A DNA stretch of 64,000 nucleotides from Dyadobacter sp. Lineage in GTDB: Bacteria; Bacteroidota; Bacteroidia; Cytophagales; Spirosomataceae. Below, one piece after another: positions 26,814 to 34,543 of this stretch (positions within the stretch are counted from its first letter, which is position 1; each line of letters opens with the position of its first letter). The position numbers and the translations under genes are program-made. The stretch covers positions 124,001-188,000 of the forward strand of contig NZ_JAGIAS010000011.1 of the NCBI RefSeq assembly GCF_017744695.1, written 5' to 3'. The notes beneath the pieces are model-generated. The model did no database searches, was not told the DNA's origin, and was given only the letters and a program-made list of their open reading frames with translations.

Positions 26814-27758
26814 ATGAACAATCGCAGAACATTCCTTCGTCAAACCGGCGTACTAAGCGCATTCAGCCCATTTGCGAGGCAGACAGGTACAACAAACGCC
26901 CTCAAACACCTTCCCGACAATGCCGTTTCAAAATGGCCGGACGGTTCCCGCCTCGTCGTATCGATTTCCATGCAGTTCGAATCCGGCGGGCAACCCGACA
27001 ACGCCGAAAGCCCGTTTCCGCGAAATATGCAACCGGGGTTCCGCGACCTGCCCGCTGTTACCTGGTATGAATATGGCGTAAATGAAGGCATCCCCCGAAT
27101 GCTCGACAATTGGGATGAGCTGGGCATTAAGGTCACTTCGCATATGGTCGGCGCGGCCGTGGCCAAACATCCGGATCTGGCCAAAGAGATCGTCAGGCGT
27201 GGGCACGAGGCGGCAGCACATGGCATGAACTGGCGTTCGCAGTACGACATGTCTTACAATGAGGAAAAGGCCTTCATCGCCGACGGTGCCGAGGCGGTCA
27301 GGAAAGCCACGGGTGTTGACCCGATCGGCTACAATGCCAACTGGCTGCGGCGTGGGGAAAACACCCTAAAAATACTCGGGGAACTGGGTTTTCAATATCA
27401 TATTGATGATTTGAGCCGCGATGAACCCTTTGTGATTGGAGTAGCAGGCCGCGACCTGGCTGTTGTTCCGTACACGATCAGGTGCAACGATATCCTTTTG
27501 ATAGAAGGCAGAAACTTTTCCGTTGACCAGTTTGTCAACCAGGTCAAAGCCGAGTTTGACTTACTATATAAAGAAGGCGCGACCCGCCGGCGGCAAATGT
27601 CCATCAGTTTTCACGACCGGATTGGCGGTACTCCTCAAATGGTACTGGCCACCCATGAACTGGTCAGGTACATGCAGCGGCACCCGGGTGTGAGCTTCAA
27701 GCGCAAGGATGAAATTGCCCGGATCATACTGTCGGACCCTACGGCGATCCGCCGGTAG
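26814..27758 (+). CDS. Polysaccharide deacetylase family protein (PuuE/allantoinase-like)
   Basis: NodB-fold metal-dependent amidase or deacetylase, 314 residues. The N-terminus MNNRRTFLRQTGVLSAF resembles a twin-arginine-like leader but is weak and lacks a long hydrophobic core. Fold motifs: FPRNMQPGFRDLPAVTWYEYGVNEGIPRMLDNWDELGIKVTSH and VRRGHEAAAHGMNW, where the histidines should bind the metal, and ISFHDRIGGTPQMV near the C-terminus. Such proteins act on cyclic ureides, formamide-like bonds or N-acetyl sugars; the substrate is open. Co-transcribed with DoxX. Confidence 0.85.
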   Translation: MNNRRTFLRQTGVLSAFSPFARQTGTTNALKHLPDNAVSKWPDGSRLVVSISMQFESGGQPDNAESPFPRNMQPGFRDLPAVTWYEYGVNEGIPRMLDNWDELGIKVTSHMVGAAVAKHPDLAKEIVRRGHEAAAHGMNWRSQYDMSYNEEKAFIADGAEAVRKATGVDPIGYNANWLRRGENTLKILGELGFQYHIDDLSRDEPFVIGVAGRDLAVVPYTIRCNDILLIEGRNFSVDQFVNQVKAEFDLLYKEGATRRRQMSISFHDRIGGTPQMVLATHELVRYMQRHPGVSFKRKDEIARIILSDPTAIRR

Positions 27759-27783
27759 TGCAAGCTTCTGCCCAGCAGGAATG

Positions 27784-27814
27784 TTGATGCAAAACTTATT
27801 GATGTAATTTTGCA
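27784..27814 (+). promoter_or_regulatory. Promoter with 7-bp inverted repeat before the short AraC gene
   Basis: TTG (27784-27786), 18 nt, TAATTTTG (27805-27812) is a plausible promoter. The inverted repeat TGCAAAA-N13-TTTTGCA (27788-27794 and 27808-27814) ends on the -7 box and could be an autoregulatory site. The ATG follows at 27831. Confidence 0.4.
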
Positions 27815-27830
27815 AATATTGAATACGGTT

Positions 27831-28211
27831 ATGATAAAAGAAGAGAGCACTTCATCACGGCACAACAAGCTGATCAGCGCCTATTTCGAGCTGATCGACA
27901 TTCACCTTTCCAGACTGGCCGAAGGGCAGGAAACGGAAATGATGGAGCTTGGCGATATCGCGCGGGAATTGTGTGTATCGCACAAACACCTGATCGCGAT
28001 TGTCAAACAAGCGACGGGGCATCACCCGTGCCACTTTTACATTCAAAAGATCCTGGAAAAGGTGAATACGCTGCTGAATGAAACCGATTACCCGGTTGCC
28101 GAAATTGCGCGCAAGCTGAGCTACGATCCTTCCAATTTCACCAAATTCTACAAGAAATATGCGGGAATGACGCCGGGGCAATACCGGCAAAAGATGTTTA
28201 CCCCAGCCTGA
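27831..28211 (+). CDS. Short AraC family protein (DNA-binding domain only)
   Basis: 126 residues that cover little more than the AraC double helix-turn-helix: ELGDIARELCVSHKHLIAIVKQATGHHPCHFYIQK and YPVAEIARKLSYDPSNFTKFYKKYAGMTPGQYRQK. There is no sensing domain; a short helical N-terminus (about 1-40) precedes it. The TTG start of the track at 27810 lies inside the promoter, so the ATG at 27831 is preferred. It may control the SDR gene 72 bp downstream. Confidence 0.85.
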   Translation: MIKEESTSSRHNKLISAYFELIDIHLSRLAEGQETEMMELGDIARELCVSHKHLIAIVKQATGHHPCHFYIQKILEKVNTLLNETDYPVAEIARKLSYDPSNFTKFYKKYAGMTPGQYRQKMFTPA

Positions 28212-28253
28212 AAATTCCGAAAAGTTCACCATACCCGCGCCCGGGCGGTGGTC

Positions 28254-28261
28254 TACCTTTG
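28254..28261 (+). promoter_or_regulatory. -7 promoter box before the SDR gene
   Basis: TACCTTTG matches TAnnTTTG, 22 nt before the SDR start. No clear -33 box, which would fit control by an activator such as the AraC protein encoded just upstream. Confidence 0.4.
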
Positions 28262-28283
28262 ACATTATTCAATAAAAATCACG

Positions 28284-29045
28284 ATGATGTCAAGAAACGA
28301 ACTAAAAGGTAAAGTAGTATTGATCGCAGGTGGAGGCAAGAACCTTGGAGGTTTGCTGGCCCGGAACCTTGCCGCGAAAGGCGCAGCCAAGCTGGCCATC
28401 CATTACAATAGTGAAAGCTCCCGGCCAGAGGCGCAGGCAACCCTCGACGCGGTGCAGGCCGCGGGTGCGGACGGGTTCCTCTTCCAGGGCGATTTGACTC
28501 AGATTGATAATATCGCCCGCTTTTTTGATGAAACCATTTCCCGGTTCGGCGGCATAGACATTGCGATCAACACCGTGGGGAAAGTCCTGAAAAAACCATT
28601 TGCCGAAACCACGGAGGCTGAATATGACAGCATGGCAGATATTAATTCCAAAGTTGCGTATTTCTTTATCCAGCAGGCAGGAAGCAAGCTCAATGAAAAC
28701 GGTAAGGTGTGTACGATCGTAACTTCCCTTCTGGCCGCATACACCGGGCTTTACTCTACTTATGCGGGACAAAAAGCGCCCGTTGAGCACTACACCCGCG
28801 CCGCCTCCAAAGAATTTGGCGCCAGGGGCATTTCCGTCACGGCGGTTGCACCCGGTCCGATGGACACGCCGTTCTTCTACGGCCAGGAAACCGCTGACGC
28901 TGTGGCTTATCACAAATCAGCCTCAGCACTCGGAGGGTTAACGGACATCGCCGACATCGCGCCCCTGGTGGAGTTCCTGGTAACCGACGGATGGTGGATT
29001 ACCGGCCAGACCATATTCGCAAACGGCGGGTACACGACCCGATAA
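28284..29045 (+). CDS. Short-chain dehydrogenase/reductase (SDR)
   Basis: NAD(P)-dependent oxidoreductase of the classical SDR fold, 253 residues. Cofactor loop VVLIAGGGKNLGGLLARNLAAKG (a GGGxxxGG variant of TGxxxGxG), INTVGKV in place of the usual NNAG, catalytic Ser in IVTSLLAAYTGLYS, and YAGQK as the YxxxK active site. APGPMDTPFF and the C-terminal WITGQTIFANGGYTTR are typical. Substrate unknown. Terminated by the hairpin at 29054. Confidence 0.92.
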   Translation: MMSRNELKGKVVLIAGGGKNLGGLLARNLAAKGAAKLAIHYNSESSRPEAQATLDAVQAAGADGFLFQGDLTQIDNIARFFDETISRFGGIDIAINTVGKVLKKPFAETTEAEYDSMADINSKVAYFFIQQAGSKLNENGKVCTIVTSLLAAYTGLYSTYAGQKAPVEHYTRAASKEFGARGISVTAVAPGPMDTPFFYGQETADAVAYHKSASALGGLTDIADIAPLVEFLVTDGWWITGQTIFANGGYTTR

Positions 29046-29053
29046 TCGTTTCG

Positions 29054-29098
29054 AAAGCAGGCTCCAAACGCTTCAAAAGAAGGCAGGAGCCTGCTTTT
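29054..29098. terminator. Intrinsic terminator between the SDR and cytochrome c genes
   Basis: Perfect 12-bp stem AAAGCAGGCTCC / GGAGCCTGCTTT with a 20-nt loop, T-rich on one side and A-rich on the other. It starts 8 nt after the SDR stop and 30 nt from the cytochrome c stop, so it can serve both converging genes. Confidence 0.75.
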
Positions 29099-29128
29099 CC
29101 AAAACAGCTACACGCATTACTCAAAATC

Positions 29129-29743
29129 TCACTTACCCGGTGGTATGTGCGACGGCACCACGTTAGAGACGGGCTTGATGGATTTCAGGTAGGCGAAAAC
29201 CGCACGCATGTCAGCGTCCGTCATGTTCATATAGTTAGGCCAGGGCATTGGCGGCAGCAGCGCGCGCGTATTTGGCAACCCTTTGAACTTCCCTTTACGC
29301 ATCGCTGTGTTAAACTGATCGAACGTCCAGGTTCCTATTCCTGTCTCGTCAGGTGTCAGATTGGCTGCGAATGAAACACCCCACGGACCGGCAAATGCGG
29401 TGCTTTGCCCGTTAAATACTACCCATTCTCCCGTTTTGATAATACTCTGATCGACCTTCCCCAGCGGCTGGGCGCTGTTGTATCCCGACAGGAAGCGGTC
29501 CATATCCGGTGCGGGCCCCTGCGGGGTCATTTTCTTAGGCGAATGACAATCAGCGCATCCCATAACGGTCACCAGGTATTCGCCCCGCCGGACTGCATCT
29601 TCGCTGGCGACGACGTGCTGTTTATCAGCCGGGACCGCCGTCTCCGACAAGTTTCGGATCAGCTGTTTGTGTGTCTCGGGGGCCTTTGTATAGGCACACA
29701 AGGACCAGATAGCCGCGGAAACGGCCAGGTAAATAAGTTTCAT
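29129..29743 (-). CDS. Periplasmic c-type cytochrome
   Basis: 204 residues with a signal peptide (MKLIYLAVSAAIWSLCAYT) and one heme-binding site CADCH at residues 63-67 (VTVMGCADCHSPKKMTPQGP). The C-terminal half (GTWTFDQFNTAMRKGKFKGLPNTRALLPPMPWPNY, MTDADMRAVFAYLKSIKPV) resembles the cytochrome domains that accompany membrane alcohol or aldehyde dehydrogenases, and a methionine in MPWPNYMNM could be the second axial ligand. The N-terminus may have a lipid-attached Cys16. Electron donor and acceptor unknown. Confidence 0.88.
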   Translation of the reverse strand: MKLIYLAVSAAIWSLCAYTKAPETHKQLIRNLSETAVPADKQHVVASEDAVRRGEYLVTVMGCADCHSPKKMTPQGPAPDMDRFLSGYNSAQPLGKVDQSIIKTGEWVVFNGQSTAFAGPWGVSFAANLTPDETGIGTWTFDQFNTAMRKGKFKGLPNTRALLPPMPWPNYMNMTDADMRAVFAYLKSIKPVSNVVPSHIPPGK

Positions 29744-29864
29744 AGCAAATAGATATTTAGGTTTAAAACTGGATCATGCCGGTAATTCTCAACCCCTGAT
29801 GATCAATCGACATTGCAAATTTGCTAAACCGGGTTTTTCAAATATTTGGTAAAAACCAACATTT

Positions 29865-30449
29865 TTAAATCCGTACCTTATTCACCAGTTTGCTGAAATT
29901 CGTCGGGTCGATACCCAGGTAGCTGGCCAGGTATTTATGGGGTACCAATTGAAGGATATGCGGACTGCGCTTAAGTAGATTTCTGAATTTGTCTTCGGAA
30001 GAAAACCGTTGTACTTCCACCAGCCGTTCCATAATGCCCGAAAATATCCGAGTGATACAAACATGCATCATCTGCTGGATACGGGGATGCTGTTGGGCCA
30101 ATTCCTTGAATTCACTGTAAGGCACGCGGATGAAGCTCGAAGGCGTGAGCGTTTCATAATAATAACGCGACGGCTCTTCCATAAGCCCGGAATCCATAAT
30201 GCCGCCGAATGCCGACTTATAGGTAAAAACAAGCGTAGCTTCGCGATTCTCGTCGTCCAGATAGTAAATGCGTTGCACGCCTTCGGTCACGAAATAAAGA
30301 TAGCGTTCCGTTTCTCCGGCAAATGTGAGGATTTCCCTCCGATCTGCCGAGAATGGCTTCCACACGCACGACAATGCCGCCCAATCGTCGGCATCGAGCG
30401 GATGAAACTTGCACATGAATGCGTGAAGCGACTTTAACGATTCCTCCAT
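29865..30449 (-). CDS. Crp/Fnr family transcriptional regulator
   Basis: 194 residues: cyclic-nucleotide-binding-like beta roll at about 25-115 (EILTFAGETERYLYFVTEGVQRIYYLD, SRYYYETLTPSSFIRVPYSEF) and a C-terminal winged helix at about 145-194 (PHILQLVPHKYLASYLGIDPTNFSKLVNKVR). There is no Fnr-type cysteine cluster. This short Bacteroidota type often lies next to a gene it controls; here the neighbours are the cytochrome c and an outer membrane protein on the same strand. Confidence 0.9.
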   Translation of the reverse strand: MEESLKSLHAFMCKFHPLDADDWAALSCVWKPFSADRREILTFAGETERYLYFVTEGVQRIYYLDDENREATLVFTYKSAFGGIMDSGLMEEPSRYYYETLTPSSFIRVPYSEFKELAQQHPRIQQMMHVCITRIFSGIMERLVEVQRFSSEDKFRNLLKRSPHILQLVPHKYLASYLGIDPTNFSKLVNKVRI

Positions 30450-30519
30450 AGATCGCTAAAATACAAAAACGAGGGATTATGCCCTCAAGGAGCACGCTTA
30501 CCCCGCCCCATCGCAAACC

Positions 30520-31347
30520 CTACAATTTGAAAATTACCCCAAGATTGGTGTTACCCTGGAAAAAGAAGAAATGCTGGCTCGCGTGGTCTTGCGGGAAGTT
30601 GGTGGTCAGGATGTCGGGCATATTGATATAACCGCCTTTCATTTCTGCCTGGATAAAGAAATGTTTAAAGAACGTCACGTTCAGCCCGCCGACGAGGTTC
30701 ATCCCGTAACCGGCTACATGCCATTGGTCGTTCTCGTCAAAGTTCAATAGCGTCACGTCTGTTTTAGGATACAAAATACCGATTCCGGCCCCTTCGAAGA
30801 TGTTGAGCTCGATATTCCTGATCCTCAGCTTTCGCTCATCCAGCAAATTGTGCATGCGGCGAAGCTCGATATTCAGGTAGTTCAACCCATTGGTATGCTC
30901 GAATTTCAGGAAATCGCCAGTGAGTTTGATCGGCTCGTTCTCGTAAACCCGGTCGTACTCGGTGCCTGAGCCCGAAATGTGGCCGGTAATGTCGACGGTC
31001 TGATCCTGCTTCATCACATATTTCATGTGGTCGAATCCGAAGGAAAGGCTGAATTCGGGTGTGATGAAGTAACCGATCCGGAAGTTGTACTGCGGTATGG
31101 TCATCTTGGAAGGGTTGAAATACCGCGCGGTGAAGTGCGTCGGCCGGTCTTTCGCCACCACGCTTTTCAGGGTAAAGTCATACTCCTGACCTTTGAAATG
31201 GATGTTGGATTGTGTGTAAGAGGCTCGGTTCCAGCCCCAATAAGCGAAAATCTTGCCCTTTTGATTGTGAGAACTCACAGGAGAGTACTGCGCATATGCG
31301 ATGCTGCTGCATGCAAGCAGTACGCTTGCAATAAAAAATCGGATCAT
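30520..31347 (-). CDS. Predicted outer membrane beta-barrel protein, unknown function
   Basis: 275 residues with a clear signal peptide (MIRFFIASVLLACSSIAYAQ) and many short amphipathic strands rich in aromatic residues and Gly (KGKIFAYWGWNRASYTQ, PQYNFRIGYFITPEFSLSFGFDHMKYVM, HVAGYGMNLVGGLNVTFFKHFFIQAEMKGGYI), ending NTNLGVIFKL. This fits a 10-12-stranded barrel of the OmpW/porin-like size class. No named family is certain. Single gene; the nearest upstream feature is a small ORF 185 bp away. Confidence 0.82.
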   Translation of the reverse strand: MIRFFIASVLLACSSIAYAQYSPVSSHNQKGKIFAYWGWNRASYTQSNIHFKGQEYDFTLKSVVAKDRPTHFTARYFNPSKMTIPQYNFRIGYFITPEFSLSFGFDHMKYVMKQDQTVDITGHISGSGTEYDRVYENEPIKLTGDFLKFEHTNGLNYLNIELRRMHNLLDERKLRIRNIELNIFEGAGIGILYPKTDVTLLNFDENDQWHVAGYGMNLVGGLNVTFFKHFFIQAEMKGGYINMPDILTTNFPQDHASQHFFFFQGNTNLGVIFKL

Positions 31348-31531
31348 CTGATAAAATCGGGTATTTTAAAAACAGGCGAAGCAACCTGCCGGCTCTTATT
31401 ATAACTATCGGAACTTTGCGTAGAACAAATCCAATAATCAGCAAAAAAGAGCCTTTCCATGCTGCCTGGCACTAAAAAGCCAACTATGTAACCATTCGAA
31501 TAGTTCGCTTAAAAAGCACATTTTTAAAATA

Positions 31532-31723
31532 TCAGATGAGTGGTACCGCTTTTACCCCGTTTTCCAACAGCCAGCTCCTGAACAACGCGGCATCCCCGGG
31601 GCAAAAATGGATCACGCGGCCGTTGCGCAGCATGCATGTGAACAGTTCTTTCGACTGAATAAACCGAACCACCTCGATTGCGCGGTAAGGGAAGTCCGGG
31701 AATAGTTCTTTGTTCACTGGCAT
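31532..31723 (-). CDS. Small conserved-looking protein, unknown function
   Basis: 63 residues: MPVNKELFPDFPYRAIEVVR, then LFTCMLRNGRVIHFCPGDAALFRSWLLENGVKAVPLI. The pattern (a beta strand with NGRVIHF followed by a helix with a WLLENGV end) looks like a folded domain and not a random frame, and the ORF has an ATG start in a gap between two real genes on the same strand. No family recognised. Confidence 0.5.
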   Translation of the reverse strand: MPVNKELFPDFPYRAIEVVRFIQSKELFTCMLRNGRVIHFCPGDAALFRSWLLENGVKAVPLI

Positions 31724-31751
31724 ACGTACTTTGGGTTACGTCAGGATAAAA

Positions 31752-31788
31752 GAAGAACAGAGCAGAAATTCTCTTCGCTCTGTTCTTC
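31752..31788 (-). terminator. Terminator hairpin after the metalloprotease gene
   Basis: Perfect 12-bp stem GAAGAACAGAGC / GCTCTGTTCTTC with a 13-nt loop, 44 nt past the metalloprotease stop on the minus strand. The minus-strand sequence after it is TTTTATCCTG, a short U run. It separates the protease from the small ORF at 31532. Confidence 0.7.
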
Positions 31789-31831
31789 GTGAGTGTGCCG
31801 GCCAGACAGGTTATCTGGCTGCTGAATCGGG

Positions 31832-34456
31832 TTATTGTTTTACAAATCGCAGGTTTTCACTGAAATTTATCCCTGTCAGGACGATGCTGTAAATCCCCGA
31901 GGGCAGACGCGATGCGTCCAGTTCATAGCCATTGGTATAGCGGTCGCTGGTTGGGAGTGACACCACGGTCCGGCCGCTCTGATCAACGATTTGTACAGAG
32001 AACGCCTGGCCCTTATGCAGCGACGGATGGATTTTCAGCTTGCCGCTGGTCGGATTAGGATATACCGCCAGTGTCTCTTTGGCACTTTTCAGCTCGATCG
32101 CCCGAATCTGAGAATACTCAAATTTGCCATCATAATCCAGCTGCTTCAAACGGAAATAATATCTTCCGCTTTGCAGGTCCTTCACCGAATACTGGTATTG
32201 CCGGCTTGAATTGGTGGTTCCATTCCCATCTACAAAACCGACCTTGCCGAAGGTTCTCGCGTCGAGGCTCATTTCAATTTCAAAACCAGCATTGTTTCGC
32301 TCCTCAGTAGTTTGCCAGACGAGCGACGCCGAACGCTCCGACGTAGGTTTTACCTCGAATGACACCAGGGTTACTGGCATTGGCGAGCCAATCGTGAAAT
32401 TGACATTCGAGATATCAAAAAACACATTGGGCACGTTGCCCCCTGCTGTGCTGCTGCTCGGCGCTATTTTGATTCTTGCCTTATTCGTATTGACCAGCGG
32501 CAAGACAACCGTGGCAGTTCCCAATGCATTGAGGGCCGTTCCAAGGGTAGTCGGGAATGTCAATCCGCCATCCGTCGACAGGAAAATATCCACCAACGTA
32601 CAATTCACCGGTGCAGCGGCTGTTCCATTGACACTCCAGTTCACCGTGATCAGGCCTGCCAGCGGATAAGAACCGACTGGCCCGAGCAAGCTGCCAGGGG
32701 TATCATTGGTAATCAGGAAGGGGCCGGAGCCGCCGTCCACGTTCACAGTGACCGCGGCTGAGTTAACGCCGCTGTCGTTGTCCCGGACAGTCAGCTTATG
32801 GGTCGTCACCACGCCGATCGAAGGCAATTTATCGCCGATAGCATAGTTTGAACCATCCAGGATTGAGCTTAACCTCGGATAGTAGCGTGTTCCCGGATTC
32901 GCGCTTTCATTGATCGTGACGGGCGCATAGGACCTGAAAAATGGTGGCTTCGAAGCGTCGGAAATCACAGTCGCGGTCAGTGCCGTTTTGTCGGCTTCAT
33001 CGCTGACATTGGTGCCTTCCCATGAATAGCTCAAAACATCGGCCGGATCCGAATCGGTGGCCGACCCGCTGAGCGCGAACGGGGTCGATTTCGGGATTGT
33101 CCAGCTCGATTGCATGGCATTGATCACCGGAATAGCATTGCCGGTAGCTGTCGATGAGTAGCATGATAACGTTTCAATAAATGTATTCGCCTGATCGTAA
33201 TTCACAGTGTGGAAGTTCAGAATAGGCGAGTAACTTCCTTCATAATCATCATTACCGACCAACCCGCTCGACGCTTCGGTATTGTTGCAGGTATAGCCGT
33301 AACTCATAATCGTAGTTCCCGATCCCGGCTCTACCGAGGTGTCGAATGCCCGGGTGGTACATACCGGCACATTGCTATTGTAGCTATGGCTCATATCGAA
33401 CTGGTGGCCGACCTCGTGCTGAATAAGCTGCTGATCGAACACATCCGGATAGGACCCGTCCCCTACTCCTGATACGCCCTGTCCTTTCGAAGCGGGGTCG
33501 CACACCGATCCGCGCGCGGCAATGCCACCGCCCGAACCGCCCGTTGCGCCCAGCACATGCCCGACATCATAACCGCCGGTGATGACATTGTCGAGGTTCG
33601 CCTGGTTTTCGTCCAGCATCGCCGACTGGTCGTCGTTGTTATATGGATCGGTAGCAGCGTCGGTGTAAACGACCGATTCATCACTAACCAGGACAAACGA
33701 CACGCTTAGCTCTTTTCGGTAAACGGCGTTCATGTTGTTGACGTAGTTGGTCAGCGCCGCATAGGCCAAAGTGGCCGTTCCGCCTTTCCGCGCGGTAAAT
33801 TCCCCATTGGCTGCCATGGCCAGGCGGAAGGTTCTCAGCGTAGCTCCGGTAGAGGCGGTGGCGGCACTTCGCTTGTTCCCGGTATTCAGCCGCTTGGCGC
33901 GGCTTTCGCTGTCGAGCGTTCCGCAACGGTTATTGGCGGTTTTCTCCGTGGCTTTTTCAGGACTGATCGCATCCCGGGAGAAATAGCTCCGGTAGGTGCT
34001 GTCGGCCGTGTCCATATTGATTTTTTCAAAATACACCGCATCATTTTCAACACCCAGGATAATTGCATTGAAACCCATGGCAGTGAAGTTGATACGGACC
34101 GAATAATCCTTGCGTGTTACGCCCTTACCCGCGTAAGTCTTGATCTCAGGATGCTTTGCAGCAACCTCCGGGGACAAAATCGGCGATTCGAAAATTTCAA
34201 AAAGCGCTACGTTACCATCAGGCAGCGGGATTTCCAAAACCCGGCCTGCGGCATTCTTCGCGCCAAACTCACGGGGAGCTCCGGCCAGATAGTTCTTCAA
34301 ATTGCTTGTCTGAATACGGAAAACCGAATGCCTCGTCAGATGTGTACTTTCACGGGCTGCGGGGTTATCGCTGGATGTTACCCTGGTAAAAAAGCCCTTT
34401 TGCGCAGCTGCAAATTGAAAGGAGAGCGCAAATAAAACGGTTAGAAGTCTCTTCAT
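31832..34456 (-). CDS. Secreted reprolysin-like zinc metalloprotease with T9SS sorting domain
   Basis: 874 residues. Signal peptide 1-19; N-terminal prodomain about 20-195; metzincin catalytic domain about 200-420 with the zinc motif HEVGHQFDMSH (about 347-357), GTTIMSYGYTC as Met-turn and FHTVNYDQANTFIE; Ig-like/cadherin-like beta domains about 440-680; then a FnIII-like spacer starting MPVTLVSFEVKPTSERS and a C-terminal type IX sorting domain (VYPNPTSGKLKIHPSL to the end LRFVKQ, about 785-874). The protein should be exported by T9SS and the tail removed or anchored at the surface. It is followed on the same strand by a terminator and lies downstream of another T9SS cargo gene. Confidence 0.93.
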   Translation of the reverse strand: MKRLLTVLFALSFQFAAAQKGFFTRVTSSDNPAARESTHLTRHSVFRIQTSNLKNYLAGAPREFGAKNAAGRVLEIPLPDGNVALFEIFESPILSPEVAAKHPEIKTYAGKGVTRKDYSVRINFTAMGFNAIILGVENDAVYFEKINMDTADSTYRSYFSRDAISPEKATEKTANNRCGTLDSESRAKRLNTGNKRSAATASTGATLRTFRLAMAANGEFTARKGGTATLAYAALTNYVNNMNAVYRKELSVSFVLVSDESVVYTDAATDPYNNDDQSAMLDENQANLDNVITGGYDVGHVLGATGGSGGGIAARGSVCDPASKGQGVSGVGDGSYPDVFDQQLIQHEVGHQFDMSHSYNSNVPVCTTRAFDTSVEPGSGTTIMSYGYTCNNTEASSGLVGNDDYEGSYSPILNFHTVNYDQANTFIETLSCYSSTATGNAIPVINAMQSSWTIPKSTPFALSGSATDSDPADVLSYSWEGTNVSDEADKTALTATVISDASKPPFFRSYAPVTINESANPGTRYYPRLSSILDGSNYAIGDKLPSIGVVTTHKLTVRDNDSGVNSAAVTVNVDGGSGPFLITNDTPGSLLGPVGSYPLAGLITVNWSVNGTAAAPVNCTLVDIFLSTDGGLTFPTTLGTALNALGTATVVLPLVNTNKARIKIAPSSSTAGGNVPNVFFDISNVNFTIGSPMPVTLVSFEVKPTSERSASLVWQTTEERNNAGFEIEMSLDARTFGKVGFVDGNGTTNSSRQYQYSVKDLQSGRYYFRLKQLDYDGKFEYSQIRAIELKSAKETLAVYPNPTSGKLKIHPSLHKGQAFSVQIVDQSGRTVVSLPTSDRYTNGYELDASRLPSGIYSIVLTGINFSENLRFVKQ

Positions 34457-34511
34457 AAATGAATAAAATTTAGTTTGATAAACGAACGAATTGATTGATT
34501 ACAAAAACAAA

Positions 34512-34538
34512 GCTTCTCCCGGCATCACCGGGAGAAGC
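34512..34538 (-). terminator. Intrinsic terminator of the T9SS repeat protein gene
   Basis: Perfect 11-bp stem GCTTCTCCCGG / CCGGGAGAAGC with a 5-nt loop, only 5 nt after the stop at 34544. On the minus strand it is followed by TTTGTTTTTGT. Twenty-three bases of it (34515-34537) recur exactly at 38093-38115 on the other side of the gene. Confidence 0.85.
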
Positions 34539-34543
34539 GCAGA

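Noticed and set aside
29815-29859. GCAAATTTGC palindrome and TTGGT-AAAA-ACCAA hairpin between the Crp and cytochrome genes
   Set aside because: Short and AT-rich; could be a Crp-type site or a weak terminator, but not supported enough to annotate.
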